A stretch of 64,000 nt of DNA. Source: JABDII01 sp963815325 (GTDB taxonomy: Bacteria > Gemmatimonadota > Gemmatimonadetes > Gemmatimonadales > GWC2-71-9). Shown piece after piece: positions 9,396-16,781 of this stretch. The notes beneath the pieces are model-generated. The model was not told the origin of the DNA. It saw only the letters and a list, made by a program, of their open reading frames with translations, and searched no databases. The stretch spans positions 124,001 to 188,000 of the forward strand of contig CAWFGG010000009.1 of NCBI GenBank assembly GCA_963815325.1, read 5' to 3'. Position 1 is the first letter of the stretch; the number at the start of each line of letters is the position of its first letter. Position numbers and translations under genes: made by a program.

Positions 9396-9424
9396 AAAAA
9401 AAATGTGGGGGAATTCCCCCACAT
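9396..9424 (-). terminator. Intrinsic terminator / probable attenuator in the rimP-nusA-infB leader
   Basis: On the minus strand a perfect 22-nt palindrome (9403-9424: ATGTGGGGG, AATT loop, CCCCCACAT) is followed directly by eight T (9403-9396). It is a textbook Rho-independent terminator reading toward rimP. It lies between a good promoter (9467-9495) and the rimP start at 9375, so in this position it would work as an attenuator. It could also end transcripts coming from the small gene upstream. Confidence 0.9.
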
Positions 9425-9466
9425 CCAATCCAGCGCCCCGCCCCGCATCCCCGTGCGATCGGCACA

Positions 9467-9495
9467 AAGCTAGCGCGCCATCCCCACGGAGTCAA
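9467..9495 (-). promoter_or_regulatory. Predicted sigma70-type promoter for the rimP operon
   Basis: On the minus strand TTGACT (9495-9490), a 17-nt spacer and TAGCTT (9472-9467) face rimP. The expected start is near 9460, giving a leader of about 85 nt that holds the terminator hairpin at 9424-9396. The leader also carries three GGGG tracts (at 9452-9449, 9444-9441 and 9439-9436) before the G5 arm of the terminator. Confidence 0.6.
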
Positions 9496-9610
9496 CGAGC
9501 CAGGAACCGCCGCTCGGGCGTCACGATCGATGCAGCCGCGCCGGCCGCCGCCGAGCCGACACGTGGAGCGGGCCTCGAATCAGCGGCCCAAGCCCCTCAC
9601 GTCGTCATGA

Positions 9611-9814
9611 CTACCAATCCATGCCATTGCCGCCCGGCCGGGCATCGGCGTCCCGGGCTTCGTTCAGCGCCTTGATGGCGAGGGAACAGCTCTCACACTG
9701 GCGTCCCAGTACGGTGCACGGGACGCCGTCCGCCTGCGCCTCGGCACAGGGCGGGACGCCCTTCTCCTGCCAGAAGCGGAGTACCTCTGCGAACACGTCA
9801 GCCCTGTCTGCCAC
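9611..9814 (-). CDS. Small cysteine-motif protein of unknown function
   Basis: I do not recognise a family. From GTG 9814, which has GGGAGG just upstream, the product is 67 aa. It has four cysteines: two in CAEAQADGVPC and a CESC pair a few residues later, which could bind a metal or a cluster. The frame stays open to 9895, but the extra N-terminus looks unrelated. It follows pgeF on the same strand after about 145 nt and precedes the rimP promoter. The start is uncertain. Confidence 0.5.
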   Translation of the reverse strand: MADRADVFAEVLRFWQEKGVPPCAEAQADGVPCTVLGRQCESCSLAIKALNEARDADARPGGNGMDW

Positions 9815-9958
9815 GGCGCCTCCCGTGAGTTGAGACCTGATGGCCAGACCGGCCACCATGCCGGAACTTGGGGCCGGGCGGGTAACAAATCCCAAAAGTG
9901 GAGATGAAAGGTTCTTTATCGCGCCCCGGCGTCCAGCCGCTCCGTCCGGGCGACCCGG

Positions 9959-10687
9959 CTACCCGCTGGCAGCTGGGAAACCGAGGTACGCTACCATCCG
10001 ACCATCCCGGCCACGGGAGGCGCGGTGGCTGTAGAACCCGGGGCGGTCATGCGCGGAGCACCACTCCGACAGCGACACTCCTCCGAGGCCCAGGCTCAGC
10101 GCCCGGCGCGCCAGCCGCTCCCGCAGGTCGAGCTGCCACGGCCCGGGCCCGTCGCCGCGCAGGCCAAAGGCCTGAAGGACCTCAGAACCTACTTCATAGC
10201 AATTACTACAAATACCTACACCACAGTGCATTACGATGTCGGACGGTCGGACGCCCACGTACTCGATCAGCCGCTCCACACCCTGATCGAGAATCCCCGC
10301 GCTGGCGCCGCGCCATCCGGCGTGGAGCAAGGCCACGCCTTGCTTTGCTGGGGCCACGAGGTAGACCGGGATGCAGTCGGCCACGGTCACGCTGAGCAGG
10401 ATTCCGGGGGTCATGGTGGCGAGCCCGTCGGTGCGATCGAGCTGGACCCATCCCTCGTCGCTCTCGCACCAGCGCACGTTGGTCTCGTGCACCTGGCGTC
10501 CCAGGATCAGCGCATGGAACCCGGGCAGGCTCTCCCGGAGCGCCTGCCACCGGCCCATGACCTGGCTAATCGGCGCATCGCCGGACAAGGAAAAGTCGAA
10601 CCCCCGTCCGCCGCCCGTTCCCCGCCCCGTGATGCCGGCGACGACGCCGTAGCGCTGCCGCCAATTCGGCACCTCGAATTGGGGCAT
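9959..10687 (-). CDS. pgeF: PgeF/YfiH family protein (multicopper polyphenol oxidase-like fold, purine nucleoside phosphorylase/deaminase)
   Basis: Members of this family were first called laccases. Characterised homologues act on purine nucleosides and some correct misincorporation in peptidoglycan precursors. Visible motifs are the metal-site segments VTVADCIPVYLV, LLHAGWRG and GVGICSNCYEVG, and YSHRASRGRDGRMVAYLG at the end. I chose ATG 10687 (MPQFEVPNW), giving 242 aa; the open frame extends upstream into murA but without family similarity. Adjacency to murA fits a cell-wall-related role. Confidence 0.88.
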   Translation of the reverse strand: MPQFEVPNWRQRYGVVAGITGRGTGGGRGFDFSLSGDAPISQVMGRWQALRESLPGFHALILGRQVHETNVRWCESDEGWVQLDRTDGLATMTPGILLSVTVADCIPVYLVAPAKQGVALLHAGWRGASAGILDQGVERLIEYVGVRPSDIVMHCGVGICSNCYEVGSEVLQAFGLRGDGPGPWQLDLRERLARRALSLGLGGVSLSEWCSAHDRPGFYSHRASRGRDGRMVAYLGFPAASG

Positions 10688-10724
10688 GTCACCGGGAACG
10701 GGACGTTCCCGGACTAGAACCGGG

Positions 10725-12011
10725 CTAGTCGTCGTCAACGCGCTCAATATTGGCTCCCAGGGCGCGGAGTCTGGTGTCAATCGCCTCGTAGCCTCGCTCG
10801 ATCTGCCCAATATTGTAAATCGAGCTCTTGCCCTCCGCTGCGAGCGCGGCGAGCAACATGGCCATGCCGGCCCGGATGTCGGGCGATTCGACCGTGCCGC
10901 CTTGGAGGCGCGACGGGCCGGCGATCACTGCCCGGTGGGGGTCGCAGAGCACGATCCGCGCGCCGAGCGAGATGAGCTTGTCCACGAAGAAGAGCCGCGA
11001 CTCGAACATCTTTTCGAACACCAGGACGAGTCCGGAGCATTGCGTGGCGGTGACGATGGCAATCGACATGCAGTCCGCCGGAAACGCGGGCCACGGACCA
11101 TCCTCGAGCTTCGGCACGTGGCCGCCGAAATCCGGCCGGATCCGCCGTTCCTGGTCGGCGTCCACGATCAGGCGGTGACCGTCGATGCGCGGGCGGATGC
11201 CCAGCCGGTCGAAACCCATCAGCGTGCTGCGCAGGTCCTGTGGGCGGACGGGATCGATGGTGATGGCGCCGTTGGTGACGGCGGCGAGGCCGATGAAGCT
11301 GGCCACCTCGATGTGATCCGGTCCGATGGTGTACGACCCGCCCTTGAGCAGGCCGTCACCTTCCACCACGTAGGTGTTGGTGCCGATGCCCTCGATCCTG
11401 GCCCCCATCGCCACCAGCATCCGGGCCAGGTCTTGCACGTGCGGCTCCGATGCGGCATTGCGCAAGACCGTGCGCCCCTCGGCGGCCACGGCCGCCATCA
11501 GGGCGTTCTCGGTGCCGGTGACGCTGGGTTCATCCAGGAAGATGTCCGCGCCCTTGAGCTTCTTGGCGACCAGTTCGTAGCGGTCCCCCACGTCCACCTG
11601 GGCGCCCATGTACTCGAGCGCGAGGAGGTGGGTATCGATCCTGCGGCGGCCGATCACGTCGCCGCCGGGCGGCGGCAGGACGACCTTGCCGAATCGGGCC
11701 AACAGCGGTCCGGCCAGGAGGATCGATGCCCGAATCCGCGCGCAGAGCACCGGGTCGAGGGCCTTGAACGTGGCCCCGCGCGGGTCGACCTCGACGCGAT
11801 TCGGTCCGGTCCACCCCACCTTCGCCCCCAGGTCCGACATCAGGGCGAGCATGGTCTCGACATCGCCGATGCGCGGCACGTTTTCGAGCGTGACCGGCTG
11901 TTCGCACAGGAATGTTGCCGCGAGGATGGGCAGCGCGGCATTCTTGTTGCCTGCTGGGCGGATCGTGCCGGAGACGGGCACGCCGCCATGCACCACGAAG
12001 TGGGAAGACAT
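10725..12011 (-). CDS. murA: UDP-N-acetylglucosamine 1-carboxyvinyltransferase MurA, Cys-to-Asp variant
   Basis: Transfers enolpyruvate from PEP to UDP-GlcNAc, the first committed step of peptidoglycan synthesis. The 428 aa EPSP-synthase fold is complete, from GTIRPAGNKNAALPIL to GYEAIDTRLRALGA. The active-site loop reads PPPGGDVIGRRRID: residue 118 is Asp (codon GAC, 11658-11660) where E. coli MurA has Cys115. The same substitution in mycobacteria and Chlamydia makes MurA insensitive to fosfomycin. The gene has no other paralogue in this window. Confidence 0.96.
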   Translation of the reverse strand: MSSHFVVHGGVPVSGTIRPAGNKNAALPILAATFLCEQPVTLENVPRIGDVETMLALMSDLGAKVGWTGPNRVEVDPRGATFKALDPVLCARIRASILLAGPLLARFGKVVLPPPGGDVIGRRRIDTHLLALEYMGAQVDVGDRYELVAKKLKGADIFLDEPSVTGTENALMAAVAAEGRTVLRNAASEPHVQDLARMLVAMGARIEGIGTNTYVVEGDGLLKGGSYTIGPDHIEVASFIGLAAVTNGAITIDPVRPQDLRSTLMGFDRLGIRPRIDGHRLIVDADQERRIRPDFGGHVPKLEDGPWPAFPADCMSIAIVTATQCSGLVLVFEKMFESRLFFVDKLISLGARIVLCDPHRAVIAGPSRLQGGTVESPDIRAGMAMLLAALAAEGKSSIYNIGQIERGYEAIDTRLRALGANIERVDDD

Positions 12012-12165
12012 GGCCTAAGCTTGCCCGCAGCAGTGGAATGCGTCAAGCCGCTCCGGCAAAAGCCGATAGCCAGCCTAGGGGATTCCACTCCACCGATTCC
12101 GGGCTAGACTTCAGGAGTGCGCCCTGCCCGGCGGCCGCGGGCCGCTGGGCGCAGAAAGGAGACTC

Positions 12166-12660
12166 ATGCTCGCCTTAGCACAGGCAGCGACCGCCGACAC
12201 CGCGTCGTGGGTCGGCCCAATCGTGGCGATCTCTCTCCTCCTCATCGCCCTGGTGTACCTGCTGATCGGCATCGTGGTGTTCATCGCGGCCCGGGCCACC
12301 TCGAAACGGGTCGCGGCCATGCAGGAGACCCTCACCGACTTGCGTCGTGATCTCGATCCCGCCCTCAAATCGGTACAGCGGGTGGCCGAGGATGGCGGCG
12401 CCATGGCACAACGACTGCGGAGCGAGACGGACGAACTGGTGGACGTGAGCCGGCAGCTGCGGAAGAAATTGGTGACCGGCGCGGACCGCATCCAGGAACG
12501 GCTGGAAGACATGGACGCGCTGTATGAGGTGGTGTACGACGAGGTGGAGGAGTCGGCCTTGAGCCTGGCGGCCGGACTGCGGACCGCGAGGCACGGCAAG
12601 GCCCTGCTCGCTCCGGTAACGCGACTGTTCCGCCGACGCCGACGCCGCAGACGGCGGTGA
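12166..12660 (+). CDS. DUF948-like membrane protein with poly-arginine tail
   Basis: The 164 aa product has one N-terminal transmembrane helix (about residues 17-43) followed by a long amphipathic, probably coiled-coil segment (VAAMQETLTDLRRDLDPALK onward) and ends in nine consecutive arginines. This layout resembles DUF948 proteins, whose function is not established. A strong AAGGAG lies 4 nt before the ATG. Its stop overlaps the next GTG start (GTGA), so the two genes are probably co-translated. Confidence 0.75.
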   Translation: MLALAQAATADTASWVGPIVAISLLLIALVYLLIGIVVFIAARATSKRVAAMQETLTDLRRDLDPALKSVQRVAEDGGAMAQRLRSETDELVDVSRQLRKKLVTGADRIQERLEDMDALYEVVYDEVEESALSLAAGLRTARHGKALLAPVTRLFRRRRRRRRR

Positions 12661-13634
12661 GCGCCAAACAGTTCGTTGTCGCCCTGGCGGTGGTCGGGGT
12701 AGTGGTGCTGGTCGTGCCGGAGCACCTCTTCGCCTGGACGCCGGCAACCCACATCTTCCTGGGCAAGTCGGTGTTGTCGGAGCTGCATCAGCTCGCTCCC
12801 GGCGTCGCCGAGCTGCTCCGGGCGTTCCCGTTCGACTTCCTCTACGGCAACATCGCCGCCGACAGCTCGATCGCGAAGAGCTACGCGCCAGTGAGCCGGC
12901 ACTGCCACCATTGGCACGTCGGGCAAGAGATCTACGATCATGCGCCGAACGACGCGCTCCGCGCCTTTGGCCTCGGCTATCTGGCGCATCTCTCGGCCGA
13001 CACGGTGGCCCACAATTACTTCGTTCCCCGCCAGCTCGCCCTCACCAGCAGCACCAGCTCGGTGGGGCATGCCTACTGGGAAGCGCGGTTCGAGGCCCAC
13101 CTCGGCGACGACTACGCCCTCGAAGCCAAAGAGATCATCCAGCTCGACCATACCCGGGCGGACGACCTCCTCGATCGCATCATTTCGCCCACCATCTTCA
13201 GCGTGCGCACCAACCGCCGGCTGTTCCGGGGCATGGTCCACCTGACACAACGACCCACCTGGCAGCGCGCGTTTCAAGTCGCGAAAGAACGAAGCCGCTG
13301 GGATCTGACCGACCACGACATCGAGCTGCACATGGCACGCTCGTTCGAATTCATCATGGAGTTGTTGGGTGAGGTCGAGCCGGCGGCGCGCCTGCTCGAT
13401 CCGTCGGGCACCGAACCGCTCAAGCTGGCCAAGCAGATGCGGCGCGAGACCCTCCAAGACCACGGGCACCACGATCTGGCCCGGCTGCACGAAATGGCGG
13501 AACAGCATTTCAGCCTGCCGGAGCGGCCGCTCGCGTTCTGGTCCAAGGCCGACCTGCCGGCCCCGTGGACCGGATCCAACGGCAGAAAGAAGAACAAGAA
13601 GAAGAAGACGCCGCGGCGCGCCGGCCCCGGCTAA
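12657..13634 (+). CDS. Exported zinc-dependent phospholipase C-like protein
   Basis: The 325 aa product has an N-terminal hydrophobic signal (about residues 5-22) ending just before AWTPATHIFLG. A Trp and His near the mature N-terminus, then FDFLYGNIAAD, SRHCHHWHVG and LAHLSADTVAHNYF, supply the Trp/His/Asp zinc ligands of the bacterial zinc-dependent phospholipase C fold (PF00882 type). The tail is Lys/Arg-rich. Whether it really cleaves phospholipids is inferred. Its stop overlaps the gatB stop on the other strand (CTAA), so the two genes converge with no spacer. Confidence 0.75.
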   Translation: MSAKQFVVALAVVGVVVLVVPEHLFAWTPATHIFLGKSVLSELHQLAPGVAELLRAFPFDFLYGNIAADSSIAKSYAPVSRHCHHWHVGQEIYDHAPNDALRAFGLGYLAHLSADTVAHNYFVPRQLALTSSTSSVGHAYWEARFEAHLGDDYALEAKEIIQLDHTRADDLLDRIISPTIFSVRTNRRLFRGMVHLTQRPTWQRAFQVAKERSRWDLTDHDIELHMARSFEFIMELLGEVEPAARLLDPSGTEPLKLAKQMRRETLQDHGHHDLARLHEMAEQHFSLPERPLAFWSKADLPAPWTGSNGRKKNKKKKTPRRAGPG

Positions 13635-15055
13635 CCGCGGAGTTGCTTCGCCAAGACCGGCTGGACCCCCTTGGGGTCCGCCTGCCCTTTGCTGACCTTC
13701 ATGACCTGGCCGACGAAGAATCCCATGAGCTTGGTCTCGCCCTCGCGGTAGCGCGCCACCTCGTTGGGAAATGCGGCGAGCACCTCCGCCACCCAGGCCC
13801 CCAGCTGATCGGTGTCCGCCACCTGGAGAAGTTGCAGCCGCTCGGCGACGTGCCGCGGCTCCTCGGCCGTGTCCAGTAGCTCGGTGAAGATCCGCTTCGC
13901 CGCCTGCAGGCTGACGACTCCCTCATCCACCAGGCCGATGAGCGAGGCCAGTCGGTCCGGGGCGATCCCGAACGTACCGCTCTCGTTGTAGGCCGACTTG
14001 ACCTCGGTCCGGACCCAATTGGCCGCCTTCTTATCATCCGCGCCGGCCTCCACGACCAGCTCGAAGTATTCGGCTGTCCCTCTTTCCAACGTGAGTTCGA
14101 ACACGTCCTCGGCGGTGATGCTCCGGTACTGCCGGACGAAGCGCTGCTGCATGACCTCCGGCAACTCGCCCAACTGTTCGCGCTGTTCGTCGATGAGCGC
14201 GTGCTCCAGTACCAACGGTGGCAAGTCGGGCTCCGGGAAGTAGCGGTAGTCGTGGCTCTCTTCCTTCATCCGCATGGGTCGCACCGTGCCGGTGGCCGCG
14301 TCGAACAGCAGCGTGGCCTGCTCGACGCCCGCGCCGCTCTCGATCAGGGCAGCCTGCCGATCACGCTCGGCCGTGAGTGCGCGCTCCACGTTGGCAAAGC
14401 TGTTCATGTTCTTGACTTCGGTCTTGGTGCCCAGGATGGTCTCACCCGGCCGGCGGATCGACAGGTTCGCATCCACCCGCAGGCTGCCCTTTTCCATGCT
14501 GCAGTCGCTGATCCCGCTGAATTCCAGAATCTGCTTCAGGGTCACCAGGTACGCACGCGCCTCGGCCGGGCTCCGGAGGTCGGGGCCGCTCACGATCTCG
14601 GCCAGGGGGGCGCCGGCCCGGTTGAGATCCACCGCTGTCTTCCCCGGGAACCGATCGTGTAACGACTTGCCGGCGTCCTCTTCCAAGTGCAGCCGCGTGA
14701 TGGAGACGACCACGTCCCCGCGCTCGGCCGACGTGAACCGCACCGCCCCGCCGGTCGACAGCGGACGATCGAACTGCGAAATCTGGTATCCCTTCGGGAG
14801 ATCGGGATAGAAATAGTTCTTTCGGGCAAACACGCTCCGGGCATGCACCGTCGCGCCGAGAGCGAGCGCCGCCCGCACGCCGAGGGCCACGGCCCGGGCG
14901 TTGGGCACCGGGAGGGCGCCGGGCAGGCCCAGGCACACCGGGCACACATGCGTGTTGGGCGGGTCGCCGAAGGTCACGGCGCAGCCGCAGAACATCTTCG
15001 ACTCCGTGGCCAACTGTACGTGGACTTCGAGCCCGATCACCGTCTCCCACGTCAC
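13631..15055 (-). CDS. gatB: Aspartyl/glutamyl-tRNA(Asn/Gln) amidotransferase subunit B
   Basis: Kinase/tRNA-binding subunit of GatCAB, which converts misacylated Glu-tRNA(Gln) or Asp-tRNA(Asn) to the amidated form. It opens VIGLEVHVQLATESKMFCGC and has the zinc-type pairs CGC and CPVC, the GADLNRAG-like stretch (DLNRAGAPLAEIV), and a C-terminal YqeY/tail domain ending KQLRG. The length of 474 aa is typical. The GTG start overlaps the gatA stop (GTGA). Confidence 0.97.
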   Translation of the reverse strand: MTWETVIGLEVHVQLATESKMFCGCAVTFGDPPNTHVCPVCLGLPGALPVPNARAVALGVRAALALGATVHARSVFARKNYFYPDLPKGYQISQFDRPLSTGGAVRFTSAERGDVVVSITRLHLEEDAGKSLHDRFPGKTAVDLNRAGAPLAEIVSGPDLRSPAEARAYLVTLKQILEFSGISDCSMEKGSLRVDANLSIRRPGETILGTKTEVKNMNSFANVERALTAERDRQAALIESGAGVEQATLLFDAATGTVRPMRMKEESHDYRYFPEPDLPPLVLEHALIDEQREQLGELPEVMQQRFVRQYRSITAEDVFELTLERGTAEYFELVVEAGADDKKAANWVRTEVKSAYNESGTFGIAPDRLASLIGLVDEGVVSLQAAKRIFTELLDTAEEPRHVAERLQLLQVADTDQLGAWVAEVLAAFPNEVARYREGETKLMGFFVGQVMKVSKGQADPKGVQPVLAKQLRG

Positions 15056-16485
15056 GAGAGGGCCTCCGCGGTTGGGTCGATGGCCTGCTCGAGTGCCATC
15101 CCGACCGCCAGCATTCCGGTTTCGTTGAAGGCAGGGGCAATGAGCTGACCGCCGATCGGTAACCCGTCGATGCGTCCGATCGGGAGACTCATAGCGGGGA
15201 GGCCCGCCAGGCTGATCGCGGCGGTGAAGATGTCGGCCAGATACATGGAGACCGGGTCCTCAGTGCGCTCCCCTGCCGCAAACGCCGGCGTCGGCGTGGT
15301 TGGCGTGAACAGGTAGTCCACCCCTTGGCCGAACACCTGGCCGAAGTCCTGGGCGATGCGAACGCGGACCTGCTGCGCCTTGGTGTAGTACGCGTCGTAG
15401 TACCCGGCGCTCAGCACGTACGTGCCAATCAAGATGCGTCGACGCACCTCCGGTCCAAAACCCGCTCCCCGCGTTGCGCGATACAGGTCGCGCAGGCCCC
15501 CACCCTCCCCGACGACGCGCTGCCCATAGCGGGCCCCATCGTACCGCGCCAGGTTGGAGGCCGCCTCGGCCGGGGCGATCACGTAGTAGGTCGGCACGGC
15601 GTAGCGCGAGTGCGGTAGCGACACCGGCTTCACCGTGGCGCCCAACTCGCAGAGGACGCTCACCGCCCGATCCGTTGCCGCGCGCACGCCGGGATCGAGG
15701 TCGTCCGGGAAGTACTCCTGGGGCAGCCCGATGGTCATGCCGTCGAGCGAGGCCGGGCCATCCGGCAATTCGGTCGGCGGCCGGTCGACCGTGGTCGCGT
15801 CCAGTGGGTCGTGTCCGCTGATGACGGAGAGCACGCGCGCCGCATCGTCCGTCGTTTCGCCGAACACCGAGATGCAGTCGAGTGAGGACCCGAAGGCCAC
15901 CAAGCCGTAGCGGCTCACGCGGCCGTAGGTGGGCTTCACTCCCACGATGCCGCAAAAGCTGGCCGGCTGGCGCACCGACCCGCCGGTCTCAGAGCCCAGC
16001 GCCGCCGGCACCACGTGCGCCGCCACCACGGCCGCGGATCCGCCCGACGAGCCTCCGGGCACGCGTGCCGGATCGAGCGGATGATGCACCCGGCCGAACG
16101 CGGAGTGCTCGGTCGAGGACCCCATCGCGAATTCGTCCAGGTTGGTCTTGGCGGCGATCATGGCCCCCGCACGGCGGAGCCGGACCACCGCCGTCGCATC
16201 GAATGGGGAGACGTAGCCCTCGAGAATCTTGGATCCGCAGGTCGTCGGCTGCTCGGTCGTGACGATGTTGTCCTTGATGGCGACGGGCACGCCGGTCAGG
16301 GCGCCGCGGCCTTGCCCGTCGATTCGCGCCGCCTCCCGATTGAGTGCGTCGGGGGACCAGGCCAGGACGGCGTTGAGCGCTTGTGTCTCAACCAGAGCGA
16401 GCCGCGCCGCTACCTCGCGCGCCATGGCGCCGGGCGAGCTTTGGCCGGTGCGCATGGCGTCTACGATTTCGGCGACTCGGCTCAC
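15052..16485 (-). CDS. gatA: Aspartyl/glutamyl-tRNA(Asn/Gln) amidotransferase subunit A
   Basis: Amidase-signature glutaminase that feeds ammonia to GatB. The catalytic triad is visible with the canonical spacing: Lys71 in VAIKDNI, cis-Ser146 in GGSSGGS, and nucleophile Ser170 in ETGGSVRQPAS. The length of 477 aa is normal. The GTG at 16485 overlaps the gatC stop as GTGA, giving a tightly coupled gatC-gatA-gatB set. Confidence 0.97.
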   Translation of the reverse strand: MSRVAEIVDAMRTGQSSPGAMAREVAARLALVETQALNAVLAWSPDALNREAARIDGQGRGALTGVPVAIKDNIVTTEQPTTCGSKILEGYVSPFDATAVVRLRRAGAMIAAKTNLDEFAMGSSTEHSAFGRVHHPLDPARVPGGSSGGSAAVVAAHVVPAALGSETGGSVRQPASFCGIVGVKPTYGRVSRYGLVAFGSSLDCISVFGETTDDAARVLSVISGHDPLDATTVDRPPTELPDGPASLDGMTIGLPQEYFPDDLDPGVRAATDRAVSVLCELGATVKPVSLPHSRYAVPTYYVIAPAEAASNLARYDGARYGQRVVGEGGGLRDLYRATRGAGFGPEVRRRILIGTYVLSAGYYDAYYTKAQQVRVRIAQDFGQVFGQGVDYLFTPTTPTPAFAAGERTEDPVSMYLADIFTAAISLAGLPAMSLPIGRIDGLPIGGQLIAPAFNETGMLAVGMALEQAIDPTAEALS

Positions 16486-16781
16486 TCCTCCTCCATGCCG
16501 TCGAGCTTCGGCACCAGAAAGAACCCGTCGACGAATTCGGGAGCGAAGGCCGACGGCGCATGAGCCAACCGCGTCGGCCGGACGACATCCTCACGAAGCC
16601 CCACGCGGTCGGGCCCGGGGGCAAACGGTTCGGCCTGGCTCGGTATGGGCACTTCGTTCAATTGATCGACGTAGTCACAGATGCGGCAGAGTTGGTCGGT
16701 TACCCGTTCGAGTTCGGCATCGGGGATCTGGAGTTCCGCCAGCTTCGCGATGTGCAGTACTTCTTCCCGCGTAATCCTCAT
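16482..16781 (-). CDS. gatC: Aspartyl/glutamyl-tRNA(Asn/Gln) amidotransferase subunit C
   Basis: Small linker subunit that clamps GatA and GatB. The 99 aa product has the usual MRITREEVLHIAKLAEL opening and a Leu-rich helix, with DQLNEVP in the middle, and ends GFFLVPKLDGMEEE. I chose the ATG at 16781, which overlaps the helicase stop (ATGA), over a slightly longer frame. It is followed immediately by gatA. Confidence 0.95.
   Translation of the reverse strand: MRITREEVLHIAKLAELQIPDAELERVTDQLCRICDYVDQLNEVPIPSQAEPFAPGPDRVGLREDVVRPTRLAHAPSAFAPEFVDGFFLVPKLDGMEEE

Noticed and set aside
11970..12060. A murA promoter
   Set aside because: TTGACG is present upstream, but no acceptable -10 box lies at normal spacing.
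12111..13508. A 465-codon minus-strand frame over the PLC-like gene
   Set aside because: The plus frame has a signal peptide and zinc ligands; the minus product has no recognisable features.
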